From: Phallusia mammillata
Lineage: Eukaryota; Chordata; Ascidiacea; Phlebobranchia; Ascidiidae
Assembly (NCBI GenBank): GCA_003260075.1
Contig: QLIY01000667.1
Span: 1-64,000 of the forward strand
Length of the DNA stretch: 64,000 bases
Direction: 5' to 3'
Numbering within the stretch: the first letter of the stretch is position 1; each line of letters begins with the position of its first letter. The position numbers and the translations under genes are program-made. Positions 1-14,600 of the stretch are shown piece after piece. The notes beneath the pieces are model-generated. The model was not told the origin of the DNA. It was given only the letters and a program-made list of their open reading frames with translations, and searched no databases.

Positions 1-319
1 CTGCTGGAACAGCAATACTCATTTTGTGCTACATGATGCCAATTTGCATCATTAAAATGTTACTGTCAAAAAAGTAATATACGAAGATAAAAAAACACAC
101 AAAGAGCTTGGTTATGCATGATCAGGCCTGATACATTTGCACAATGTGGAAAACTTGCAGAAACTGGTAATTAAGCTACACTTGTGAATACTAGACACAG
201 GCTAGCTTGATCAAAGACTGTCAAAGCACTTGTATACTGGTTAGCCATAAATAAGTTTTTTGGCATATGTTACCAAATAGTTGAACCAAAATGCTTTTGC
301 TAACGGTTTCAAGTCTCAC

Positions 320-3300
320 CACAAGATGACGCCAACGATCACTGAGAATCCAGCTGAACCAATGAACCAGAAAATATCTCGTAGCCAGTCCGGGAAATTT
401 AATATTGCTGCTGTTATTGATGAGAACATTGTTGTAAGTCCACGGAACGGACCACAATCCTGACTTGGTTGAATTCTAAAAGAAAATTGGTGGTTTTAAA
501 ATGAATTTTTAGATTTAACAATAAAATAGGAGTAGGTCGTGGGTATATTCTGACTTGAAAATGAACAAATTGACTCTGTTTTTTACAACTTCAGTTTACT
601 AAAAGTGTGTTTTAGGCATGTAATAAGGATGAAAAGGTTGGCATTACTTAATTGTACAACCCTGGGTTTACAAAGGAGTGACAAAATGTTGTTTTGTCTT
701 ATAAAACAAATATGTTGGTATTTGTTTCAAGGTGGATTTCATTATTTTACGCAGTGCTTCTTAAACAGTGCGCTCCAAGAATGAAGAATAAAAATGTATA
801 TGTTATGATCTTAATGTAAAATGAATGCTCTTTTCATATTTCTATCTATGCCCTTAAAAGATTAAAGTTTGAGGAAAACTGCTTTAATGTACAGGAAAAT
901 AGGGAATAAGGGCAAATTTGACTTTAGTATTGACACATCTGCAAAGTTTCAATGCAAATTCAGCTAGGTTTTGCAAGAACAACTTACATGGCAATGCCAA
1001 CAGCAACAGGTAGTGCAGCCACTGTGAAACCCACGAGAAGAATTATGAAGAAGAAAGTACCCGATCTTGAGGCGCGATACGGTCGAGTGGCTGGCCGACA
1101 GTTGTATAATAAAGTGAGCTTTTTCAGGTAGAAGAAAATGAAGAACTTAAGTACCACCATTACTGGAAGCAACGGAGCGTAAAAGGCACCGATCCTGTGA
1201 TTTTAAAATGGGTGTGGTCACATACCAGTAGTTGGGGTAAAATCTGAACTACATAATATCTGTTCGCTATAATTAAGCTTGTAAGGGGGGGGGGCGGAAG
1301 CAATGGAGCGTAAAAGGCACCAATCCTGTGATTTTAAAATGGGCGTGGTCACATACCAGTAGTTGGGAGTAAAATCTGAACTACATAATATCTGTTCGCT
1401 ATAATTAAGCTTGTAAAACTATTTAAATTAACTTTATTTTAGCGTATTTGAAATTATCATGTCACAAATTGCTGCTAAATTTAAGCAGTGAAAATTAGTG
1501 CAAAAGTTTAATGGTCAAGAAAAGATTAATAGGTACAATTTTACAAATTAAACAGAAAATATTTAAATTTGCACATATCAAATCCACCAATAATCACAAA
1601 ATACATGCAAAGCAAACATGCATAAATCTACATGCAACAGACATAAAGACACTACAGGCCAACATAAAATGCTACGTGCTGTTTAAGTTAGTCTAACCAC
1701 TGGTTGAAATACAGAGAAAATGCTGCTAGAGATTTTGGAAACATAACAGCCTAAAATTTTTTAAAAGAGTTACAGTTTGAATGGAATCAGAAAGAAGCTC
1801 GAAGCTCGATACTCACAGCAATCTACTGAGAATCTAATTTAGTTGGTTTTTCTAACACTGGCAAAAACAGTTTTGACCAGACAGTTTTTTTTTATCTAAA
1901 CCAGAGGTGGCTGAAATTTTGCGCTTCTTGAAATTTTGTTAATTTTTTACATTCTTGGTTTAGACAGTAGTAAAAAAATTTTAATCTTATTTTAACTGTT
2001 GAAATTACAGAAATATAGGCCAGTTTGTATGTTGTTTGTAAATCATTATTGCTATCTGTTATAGTATGTACATGGCATACTTATAAAACATTTGTATAAC
2101 AGTTTAAACAAATTATTTGTTGTACAGGCTACACAATGAACTTACAATAGTTAAAATTCAGAATTTACATTAATAATTTGGTTTGAAAGAATAATCTGCC
2201 ACCTCTGGTTTGAACACACCATATCACAGGTGTTATTGTGACATCACACTTGCCTATTGTACTGCAATGACCTTGCACAAGGTCACAGCAGCTATCCGGT
2301 CAAAACCTGCTCTCTACTTACCATGCTACAGTCTGTGTGTACGTGATACTTAGAACATTGGTTGGAATATGAAATTCCTGTAGTCCCCACCACTGGAACA
2401 CCTTGATACTAGTATGCTGGACAAGCAATCTGTTGACCACATGCATTTTTACCACAACAATGATTGCGAAACATGCTGTGGAATTACTACAACATAACAT
2501 GACAATGGTACTTGGTGGTACTCCAGGTTTTCTTTTTGTTTAAAATTTCCACAAGCAAAAAACATATTTATTCTGAAATTTTGGGAAGGTATACCATTAC
2601 ACCTGTGCAGTGGTGAGATTCAAATTTTTTGTCATCTGGTTCTACCACAATAGTCTTTTTTTTCAGCCGGTTCTGTTACAAAAATTCCTTTTACAGTAAC
2701 CAGTAATACTAATCAGTTCGCTGATTTCATAAAATTTCATGAGACAGTTCTATAGAACAGGTGCGAACCGGTTGAATCCCACCACTGCAACTGTGCTGAC
2801 TTTAAACCAGGGAACACATGCATGCAAAAACGTTCAATTTGGGAAATCATTGTACAAACAAAAACTGCTTGAATTAGTTTGGTAATACTGTACTTAAACT
2901 TTTTGCTTGTAAACACACAACCAAAGTACCACCTTTCCCACATTTGTATGGGGGGGGGGGTTTTTTATCTAAACCAGTGGTGGCTGAAATTTTGCACTTC
3001 TTGAAATTTTGTTAATTTTTTTCATTCTTGGTTTAGACAGTAGTAAAAAATTTTTAATCTTATTTTAACTGTTGAAATTGCAGAAATATAGGCCAGTTTG
3101 TATGTTGTTTGTAAATCATTATTGCTATCTGTCATAGTATGTACATCACATACTTATAAAACCATTTGTAGAACAGTTTAAAAGGAAAGAATTTGTTGTA
3201 CAGGCTACACAATGAATTTACAATAGTTACAATTCAGAATTTACATTAATAATTAGGTTCGAAAGAATATAAATTCATCATTTTAGTGTCTTTGGGTCCG

Positions 3301-5572
3301 ATGTGCTATAATTTACCACCTCTGGTTTAAACACACACCATATCACAGGTGTTATTATGACATCACACTTGCCTATTGTACCGCAATAACCTTGTACAAG
3401 GTCGCAGCAGCTATCCGGTCAAAACCTGCTCTCTACTTACCACGCTACAGTCTGAGTGTATGTGATACTTAGAACATTGGTTGGGATATGAAATTCCTGT
3501 AGTCCCCACCACTGGAACACCTTGATACTAGTATGCTGGACTAGCAATCTGTTGACCACATGCATTTTTTTACCACAACAATGATTGCAAACATGCTGTG
3601 GAATTACTACAACATAACATGACAATGGTATTTTGGTGGTACTTTGGTTTTTTTATTTTTTTTATTTCCACAAGCAAAAAACATTTTTTTTCTGAAATTT
3701 TGGGAAGGTATACCATTGCAACTGTGCAGTGATGGGATTCAAATTTTTTGTTAGCTGGTTCTATCACAAAAGTCATATTTTTCAGTCGGTTCTGTTACAA
3801 GGGGGGGGGGACGTGCCCAACACCAGAAATACAACACCGGTGAACGAATTGCCTCACAGACGTATGTCGTCTTGCATGCAAATGTGATGATGCATGACTC
3901 GTATTTACTTACCACCCTATTGGGGGGGGGGGTGACGGTTCTATAGAACCGGTGCGAACCGGCTGATTCCCACCACTGCAACTGTGCTAACTTTAAACCA
4001 GGGAACACATACATGCAAAAATGTTCAATTTGGGGCAATCATTGTAAAAACAAAAACAGTTCAGACTGATTTGATAATACTTTTTGCTTGTGAACACACA
4101 ACCAAAGTACCACCTTTCCCACATTTGTATGAAATGTTAATGTCGTGCCCAACACCCAAAATACAACACCGGTGAATGGATTGCTTAACAGACAAACGTT
4201 GTCTTACATGCAAATGTGATGATGCATGACTCGTATTTACTTACCACCCTATTGTTTGAGCATAAACAATATCAAGCACGTTCTCAGGAATTGAGAATTC
4301 TTGGTGACCCCACCATTTCGCTAAGCCACACTGGCAATGTTCCACTATCAATCTGATATAACGTTCAACATGGTAACATTTGACAAAGTTTGCCACCGAA
4401 AACTTGTTACTTTATGTTTAACGTAAGACAGTTTAAAGGTATAAAATTCCATCTTTACATGGTTTATAATGAAAAACATACTCTATTTTTTCAAAACTGT
4501 ATAAAATTGTAATGTTAATATTTATTATTTTTTTAAAAACATGTGAAAATAGGAAGTTACAAAATAGATCTGTTTTGTAAAAGCATTGAGCCAATAAATG
4601 ATAAGCTGCAGACAGTGAACACTGTTTCGACCTATAGGGTCTTGACCAATGATGGTTTTTACCCCGTTTTACTCCTAACAAACTGGAGTGCCGTTGTATG
4701 CTACACTAGCCAATATGGTCGATCTCTTGTTACCAGTTGCACTGATGAAACCTTATAGATCGAAACAGTTTGCACTTTCTGCAGATTTGTGATATTTTTA
4801 AAAAAATTTAGTGTTGTTTGCTTACTTTCTTGGGAACTCCACAAACAAAGTGACTGCAATCACAATGAAGAAATCAAGAATTGTCAGTTTGTACATTTCT
4901 TGTCCAAGATATGTTTCCCAACACTATTGAATAAAAACAACAATGCTAGGCAAAAATTCATTTACACAAATATGGGTACTTTAAATTATTTGGTAACATA
5001 TTTGGTTACAAAACTACAAGATAACAGGGAAAGGAACGCATAAATATATATTATTCGGTGATCAAATTAATTTTCGCATTAATACAACATTTTTAACCAC
5101 CAATACTTTGAACAACATGAATTAAAACATGGAAATGGGGCTACAATGACATGCAATTGCTTAGTACCATAGTACATAGTTGTACAATGCTTGTCATATA
5201 GTTCTGCACTATATGTCTCTTATTGAGGTAACTGGTATTACACTACTACAGGTTAACACAACAAGATAACAGGTAGGCCCATGCAAAGTTAACACAATTC
5301 TAGTTTTCCCACTACAGTCATTTCCTAACAAGTGGGAGTGCGTGGTTCAGAGCAGTGAGTCAGTAACACAAAAAAGTTAAAACAAACTTAATACTGTTCT
5401 CCTGGTAATTTATTGTTCATACCAATGTTATAATGTCCCATTTAGATCACCTTTAACAGGGTTATAACCAGTGGTGGGATTCACATTTTTTGTCAGTCGG
5501 TTCTATCACAAAAGTCATATCTTTAGCCGGTTCAGTTACAAAAAGTCCATTGACAGTAACCAGTAATGCTAA

Positions 5573-5626
<54 letters not shown>

Positions 5627-8600
5627 ATTTTGTGAGACGGTTCTATAGAACCGGTGCGAACCGTGTGAATCCCACCACTGGGTGTAACACCTAAGTCGTC
5701 AAATAAAAACCCAAATGCAAAAGTTAACATGAATCCTACCTGCATCCCTTCACAGTGGTTACACACATTGTTATACTGAATGCCGAAATCATATCTTTGA
5801 CAGTTAATTTGCAGGTAAACGACCACATACAGAAACACCACTGACGCAAGACGCAGAAAGACTGTCCTGTAAAAAGTACATAACATTCTCATCCAGGCAG
5901 TTAACAGATAATTTTCTAAATTAATTTGATGTAATTTAGTTAATTAGTTTTGCAAGAATAAGAGCGTACCCCTAATACCCACGACATTTCAAGACAAGAA
6001 AGTGGTTAAAAGATTAATTTTTCTTAATTCAACTTTCTGGTTTTGTGATGGCCAGCCCCACCAAATTTTGGTTGGTATATATTAAGTGTCAAGCTTAACT
6101 TGAATCTGATATTTAATCAAATTCGAAAAAAGTGTAACAACACCACATACTTACACTGATATTGACAAAAGTAATTGTTCATATGTCTGCAATATAATAC
6201 AGACTGCCTGGTAGGTTTTAAATCCAAGCCTATTTTTTCACTTTACTTTATAAAATACCTGATAAGGGTGAACTTTATTGTAAAGGCAGGGGAGTAATCT
6301 TCGAATCGGATCAAGATTTCAAACAACACAGGAGCAATGAAGTTTGCCACGGTGATAACAATCGACACAAGATATGGGGGGGGGGCAGTAACAAAGGTTG
6401 CACACCCTATGGTTTATACGTCTACAATATAATGTATTCCAGCATACAAGCTGCCTGTCAGTTTTTTTAAACTAAGCCTATTTTTTCACTTTATTTTTAT
6501 AAATTACCTGATAAGGGTGAACTTTATTGTAAAACCAGGGGAGTAATCTTCGAATCGGATCAAAATTTCGAACAAAACAGGAGCAATGAAGTTTGCCACG
6601 GTGATAACAATCGACACAAGATATGTGACGATGAGATCAACAAAAAACTCCTGGTCATATGTAGAGCTGTTTTTTAGCGCAAAATCTGCTGCAAAGTAAA
6701 TTCCGACGAGAGAAGCCACAAGAATACAGATCACAAGGCAGTTGATGAAAAATCTTTTGGTGTAAAGAATTGCTTTTTGTTTCGTCGTACGATTTCTTTG
6801 TCGTTCTCGGATTCTCTCTTCTTCAAGATCAGTCTGCATTAAAACATTTTAATGTTATATTGAACTGTTTAGGTCCAACAATGGTGCCATCTTTTGACCA
6901 GTTTTCTGATAACAAAGAAAGTGTTTTAATCCCAAAAATGAGAATCATTGGGCATGCAGCAAATTTACGTTTCCACCATGTTTTCAGAGTATTTTTTCAC
7001 TGGGGCTTAAAACAGTAAATTAGGAAATAAACCACTTGTATTGAAATTATTTTGCTTGGTGAAATAACATATAGCGACACAATAGCACCAAAAAATCACT
7101 CAGTCGGAAAAATCTTTGCAAAGTTGAAACGTTATGGAGCGCAAAACAGTGAAGGGCACAATTGGTTGATAATGACTAAACACTTTGCAGCTACACCTTA
7201 TTATGCATTAAGTGACTAAGCTTTTAAACTATGTACTACTATGTACATAATCTATAGTTTAAAATAGTAAAGCAGTCTACGGTGAAGTTTTAAGTTTTAT
7301 TCAAAAATGTGAGCAATAAATGTTGATACAGTATTATGAACAACGTTTATCCAAACACACACAGCTATAAAGTCTGCCACTTGCAGCACAGTATCAGATG
7401 ATAAGAAACAGACCAGCATGACAAGAGAGTTTCCTGAGAATTTACTGATTGACATTTCCACGTTACATGGTAAACCAGGTGAAGCATGTATGTATAACAT
7501 CAATGATCATTAAATTGAAATGCTAAATCCATGTTTGACCTTTTTCTGTCAGAACAACAAGTGCAAAACAGACAATAAAATGGCATTAGCTAATCATAAC
7601 ATTATATATGTTTGGTTAAATCAGACAATTAAATACTTTGTAGAGACAAAATAGAAAAAAACTATGCACAAAGCAAGCCAATATGAAAACCACTTTTCCC
7701 ATTTGGAAAAAAAGGTTTAAGTCTCAGTTGACATACTGGTATTTTGTTACCGTTTGGATGCTTTTTACCAGATTTCCATACAACCAACACACAGGCATGA
7801 CACCAACAACTTTTTTTGTGGTTTGCTATGTTTAGAATGAAGGGGGGGGGGCATAGAGAACCGCTTTTTGTTTCGTCGTTCGATTTCTTTGTCTTTCACG
7901 GATTCTCTCTTCCTCCAGGTCAGTCTGCAACAAAACATTTCAATGTTACCAGTGGTGGGATTCAGCCGGTTTGCATCAATTCTATAGAACCGTCTCACGA
8001 AATTTTATGAAATCAGCGAACCGGTAAGCATTAGTGGTTACTGTCAATGGACTTTTTGCAACAGAACCGACTGAAAAAAAAATTGAATCCCACCACTAAA
8101 TGTTAGATTAAAATGTTTATGCCTTACAATAGTGCCACTGTGTCGGAAGTTTTGATAAAAAAAAGAAGTATTTTAACACAAAAAAGGCAATGAGCATCAC
8201 AGAAAAAGTAATTTTCAAAGTTTTTGTTTTTCACTGGGGCCTAAAAAAGTAAATTAGAAAATAAACCGCTTGTATGGGTATTTTTTTTTCACTTGGTGAA
8301 ATAACATATAGCGACATAATTGCCCTTAAACAATCGCCAATCCGGAAATAGATGCACAACATTGATAGTTTGACAAACAACGTTTATCCAAACATACACA
8401 GTTATAAAGTCTGCCACTTGCAGCACAGTATCAGATGATAAGAAACAGACCAGCGTGATGAGTGAGTTTCCTGAGAATTTAGTGATTGACATTTCCACAT
8501 TACATGGTTAACCAGGTGAAATGTGTATTTATAACATCAATGACTAATAAATTGTAATGCTAAACTCATGTTTGGCCTATTGCCAGAACAACCAGTGCAA

Positions 8601-11600
8601 AACAGGCATTAAAAAATATTAGCTAATCATAACATCAGGTTATGATTAGCTAATGGGGGGGGGGGGGGGGGGGGGGGGGGAATGTTCTCCATTCTTAAAA
8701 AACAAACACGTAACCACACTAACAAAACGATTTTGTGGTTTGCTATATTTTATAGGCTTACACACCATTTATACCGCCTTTCTAATGGTCTCATTCTTGT
8801 CATTGCTACCCTTTTCATGAATTTGATTTTAAGAACTGAAACACTTTTTAATTTTGCATGCTTAAACAGATAAATAAAAACAACTGTATGTTTTACCTGT
8901 AGTTCATATTTTAAACTGCTGTGCTTGAGTGTTGCCGCCCGATCATCTGTGATGCAAAAATCCCACCCTGCAAATACTTTGTTGCAGTAAGTGTAAAAAC
9001 GGTCTTCGTCACCGACCAACGACTCCTTTAAACCAGTTGCAGCCCTGGATTCATAAAATAATTAATTCGATTACCGATGGCATCACAAAAATAATCAAAT
9101 TCTGAAAGCAGGACATATTTGTTCAGCACTGGTGTATATAGAATATATACATCTTGCAGACGTTTCAACAATCTCTGTTGTCATCATCAGTGCAGGTTGT
9201 TGACAGAGATTGTTGAATTCTATATACACCAGTACTTTGGCAGTTACGTTTATGATTAAATTACTTTTAAGTCCGTGTAAAGTGTTCTTAAGGACATATT
9301 TAAGGCTATCTACTTTAATTTTTACATGTGGTTTGCAAACAGACACTTAAGCTCTGGGAATTTAACATGCAAATTTCCTAAACCCAATTTTAAATAATCT
9401 TTGTATGCTTTGGCATCTACTTTGTAGTCTATTTGGAAGAAATGAAAACGTTTGAATTGTTAAGGGAGGAATTAGTCAAAAAAGGTTGGAAACCACTGCC
9501 TTAAGAGTTACATATAGTCTATTGTTAGTGTTACATTTTTTTGCTTTATTGTTCTCCAGAATAAATTGTGTTAGCTCTGGCATATGGTAACATACAAACA
9601 CAATAGTATAAGTCAAGACAGTACAAAGAACCACATCTGTACCATGATAATTTATTACTTAAAAGTTCAGACAAATCAAATCCTGCCATAGAATTTAGCT
9701 TGTATTTTCTAACCACAAGGGTAATAAAGACATATGCCTGTGTTTGTGCTAGAAATCCTGGACAAATGCTGTTTTCTTAATAAGCAACAATAAAACCATG
9801 TACCTCCTGACAATCAGAATGAGACTGAGGAGAAAATAAAAGAATGCAACACAGATGTAAGCAAGTTGGATCTCATAATTGAAGTTTGCGATGGAAACAT
9901 GCTCACTTTCATAATATCCATAAAACAGCAAAGTGTTTTCCATAAAACCCTAAAAAGCAAAAAAAACTTGTTTTTTTGTTGTTGTTGTTGTTGTTGATCA
10001 GCTTTAATAAATACAAATAAATTAAAGGATAACGGAAAAAGTGTTTTTAATAATATTTGAGAATTATTCATCAAAGTTATTCAGTTTCCGTTGCAAATTT
10101 TACAATGCTACTTAAATTGGCATGAATAATATATCGGTTTGGCAGTTTTATCTGTAATGCAATATCTAAGTCACCATTTAAAAACAGAACTTGTAATGCT
10201 TTGGAGTTTTTACACAAAAGCAAGCAAATTTACTTTTCTACTTATAAAACCCTTTTACATTTTTCCTTCTCACACAAAAAGCAGTTTCTCATTTATGAAC
10301 CAGTATATTTTGTTTTTACAGCCGTGTAGCTTGGATTTGTGGTCAACCAAGGCAAAGTTTTAATCCTCTTACCTGGCCTGTGAACCACCATATAATGTAT
10401 TGTTGGAATTCACTGACAGTGTTTGGATCGTAGGGATTGTACTGGCACTCCGTTGGCACTAAAACAACATATCAAAAAACGTTACCAATGTAGCTGTTTT
10501 GTGAGAATAAAATGTTAAATTTGCATTAAAGAAAAATCGCAAATATCAAAAAACACTTTTTTTATCCCTGGTGGGCTGGCAACACCTGAATGTGTTATGC
10601 TCACAGGGGGGGGGGCCGCCTTTGAGCTGCCTGTTTTATTGTAAGTCCATTGAATCTTTTTTTATTCCATTTTTTAACTTAAGCAGTTAGTGACTTCAAG
10701 TTTAATGAATGGAAACCACTGGGTTGGAGCAATGTCGCTCAAGTTACTTGTTTAGAAAACACAAGCACCTGATATAGGATTCGAACCCACAACCTTTTAA
10801 ACACAATGCAGTTGCACCAACCACTCAGCCATCTTGGTTTAAAGTTTCAGCCCAAAGCAATTATAGACAAATTTCATTGATACTTACCAGTACTGTTGGA
10901 GCTGGCTCCTACACTGTCGAAAATGATCATAGGAACGGTGGGGGGGGGGGCGGAGCGTACTGACACTGCGCTGGCACTAAAACAACATAATAAAAATTGG
11001 CTAAAAAAGTGCAGTTAATAAAAAACATGTTTTGTAAAAGAACAAGTGCACTTAAAATTATGTAATAATTCTCAAAAAACACATCACGGTTTAAACAAAT
11101 CTTGTTGTGCTTGAATGCATTATGCTCACAATGAGGCCACCATCGAGCTATCTGCCTGCTTTTATTGTAGTCTGTTGAATTATATTTTATTTGATTTTTT
11201 CAACTTGGGTACTTGGTAACTTCAATTTAGTTCACCCCATCTGGAACCACTGGGTTGGAGCAATGCTGTTCAAGTTTATTGCCCATGAATCACAAGCGAT
11301 TGAGATAGGATTCGAACCCATAACCTTGTGGTCACAAGACAGTTGCACTAACCACTTGGCCATCTTGGTTTAAAGTTTTAGCCTACAGCAATTATAGACA
11401 AATTTCATTAAAACTTACCAGTGCTGTTGGAGCTGGCTCCTACACTGTCGAAAATGATCATAGGAACGGTGATAAAAACGAAAATTAAAGTGAAAATGTA
11501 GAGGTTAAGGATGAAAAGCCACCGGAGGAAAGAGAAATATGATCGCACCCCGTTACCGAAACGACCTGTAAAAAAATTTCACAGAATTATTACAACTACA

Positions 11601-14600
11601 AATATAAAGTGTAAACTAAACCATGTCTTTTTTTGGAGATTTTTTCCTTCAATTTGTACATTTTATTATCTTTAAAATACTTTTTAAACAGAAAATTTAA
11701 TTTAAATCCTGAAAGTGCACAAATCAACAAGTGTCAAAAAAAGAATTACTTGGGGGGGGGGCAAAAATTTGCAGTATTAATACAACCACAATTATAAAGT
11801 GTAAATTAAAACTTGGTTATGTCTTTTTTGGAGATGTTTTTCCTTCAATTTGTATATTTTATTATCTTTAAAATGCTTTCAAAACAGAAAATTCATATCA
11901 AATCCTGAAAGTGCACAAATCAACAAGTGTCAAAAAAAGAATTACTTTGTTATTTATGTGGATTTAGTTTTGCTTGGATATGTTTTTTTTATTATCTTTA
12001 AGTGCTTATGCTTTTAATACAAAAATCATATATCGAACAGAACAGACAAACACAGCAAAATTATAAACGTGCTTTCATTTCATTCAAGTGTACATTTTTG
12101 GATTATGTTTAAATTGCTTTTCATACACCTGGTGATGGGAAATTTACTTTCCATTTTGAGTGTGTTTACACTACGCACACGACCCTGGTTAAAATTTAAC
12201 CATTGTGACAACAAAGGACAATTCCTAGAAAGTTGGTCACCAAAATCCTGTTGAAACTTGCACAGGGTATAAAAAAATATTAAATTCAACATGAAACCAC
12301 AAAAAAGGTAATAAATGGTGAATGACTTCGACTTCAGATAATTTCCCAGTCTGTTATTATCAAAATGTCCCCATTCTACATACTGAGTTTTTGGTGACTG
12401 GTAATCACACAAAACCTTTACTACTCGCAGTCAGTGTTATTTACCCTGATGAAGACAACCTGTTAAAGACGTCGAAACGTATAAAAGTACTTACCAGAAG
12501 AGGTCTATAAACGTTTTTGTAACAAGATTTCCCATAACCAGTCTGTTTCATTGCCTAACAACCAGGTTAAACACAATATGCATGGGGGGGGGGCTCTATA
12601 AACTTTTTGTAACAAGATTTTCCACAACCAGTCTGTTTCATTGCCTAACAACCAGGTTAAACACAATATGCATTCCCTTCACCTTAAGGCAGGGGTGTGC
12701 AACAGGCGGCCCGCAGGCCACAACATGACCCGCCAAGCTATTTAGTGTGACCCTCACCAACATTTCAGCAAAATTTTCCAGTTATTGGTAAATCTCCCAA
12801 GTTGCTATACTATATGTAACAAGTATAAGCTAAACCAGCAGTTTTAAACTTGTGGGTTGTACAGCAGTTTGCAAGTACTTCACCGAATGTGACATAATAT
12901 TCCCTTTGTCTAGTCTAGTAAACAATTATTTTGTTGTGAAAGCCAGTGTTGTGGCTAAACTCTGTACGTTTTAGAATATAAATGTATTGATGCTTTGGAA
13001 GAATTTCAAATTTATGGGGGGGGGGCTTCGCCTTAAGGCAGGGGTGTGCAACAGGCGGCCCGCAGGCCAGAACACGACCCGCCAAGCTATTTAGTGTGAC
13101 CCTCACCAACATTTCAGCAAAATTTTCCAGTTATTGGTAAATCTCCCAAGTTGCTATACTATATGTAACAAGTATAAGCTAAACCAGCAGTTTTAAACTT
13201 GTGGGTTGTACAGCAGTTTGCAAGTACTTCACCGAATGTGACATAATATTCCCTTTGTCTAGTCTAGTAAACAATTATTTTGTTGTGAAAGCCAGTGTTG
13301 TGGCTAAACTCTGTACGTTTTAGAATATAAATGTATTGATGCTTTGGAAGAATTTCAAATTTATTGTGTACATGAAAAAAATTGTATGGCCCTCGCTTGA
13401 TGTCTGAAATTGGTTAGGCCCACTAACGAAAAACATTGCACACTCCTGTATTAAGGTTACACTGCAACAAATAAGCCAACCTTCAATTTCATGGATGGAC
13501 GATCGCCACAATGTCGACTGTCGAATAACTTCATTCCAGTTTTGTCGAAATTGCTTCAATCTCTGAAATTTTAAATTTAGTTAAATAGCTTGTAATGTAT
13601 TTGGGTTGGCTAATGACCCATTAATAATTTTTAAGTTTAACTGTGTGAACATAAAATGTGGTGTCATTCCAAACGTACAACACTAAATTACATATTTGTT
13701 AAGAAATTAAAACAAAATTTTGGCAATGCAAATACACAATACTACATCTTACACTAATTTGTATTACATATTACTACGTTGTTAGTCATAGTGACTCACT
13801 GTTAAAAATACTTGCACAATGTGTTTAAATGAACCACCTACACAAGCCATATTATTAAGACAGTATGACTGGAATGAAAATGGAATTTTTACTTCCAATT
13901 GATGCTAGAAAACAGAAATGCAGTCTTGACACAGTGTACAAACAATAGCTTCCCATCAAATAACATTGCAGGATATAAACAGTTATGTGAAGTAAAATTT
14001 GTGCTTACCACATTTTCAGTTTGATAAAACCTGTTTGTTCTCTGCTGTCCTTGTTCCTCGATCAACAACTTTCTGGAAAGCAAAACAATCATATTAAAAG
14101 GTGCTCATTTTGGTCACTGTACTTCTATATAGATATAAGGATTGTGACATTCATTGCCGAACTAGGTATTGTTAATGTACACTTTATCTTAAAAATAGTA
14201 TTGTTTTTGTACAGTGTTCTGAATTGCTTTTTATAGCGTACCACAATACAACACAACAAAAATCCCAAAAATGTGATAACTTCAAGTCTGACAACTGGCA
14301 ACATGGATTGTTTGCAAACAATAGGCTTTTTAATGTGATGTGTATGTTTATTTTTTTTTAATTTTTATGCTTTAACAAGAAAATCGCATCAACAATTAGG
14401 ATAAAGGATTTCAAGTGACCACAAGCATTGCTTGACGTCTGGCCTATTTTTATAAATGACTCAGGATAATAGAACACTAGTGTGACATCACAAAGGTATT
14501 GTTTGAACAGGCTGAGGCATCGTTCCACAACAATCGTGGTCAAAACAACATCCATAACATTTCCTCAGGACAATGCCTCTTGGGAGGGCGGGGGTCGAGA

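Noticed and set aside
5573..5624. Possible G-quadruplex or poly-G microsatellite
   Set aside because: Same origin as the other runs; the flanks are the two halves of one MITE.
6259..8660. Tandem duplication of part of the TMC gene
   Set aside because: Copies are separated by converted gaps, share flanking introns, and one is the empty site of a MITE present in the other; two alleles explain it better.
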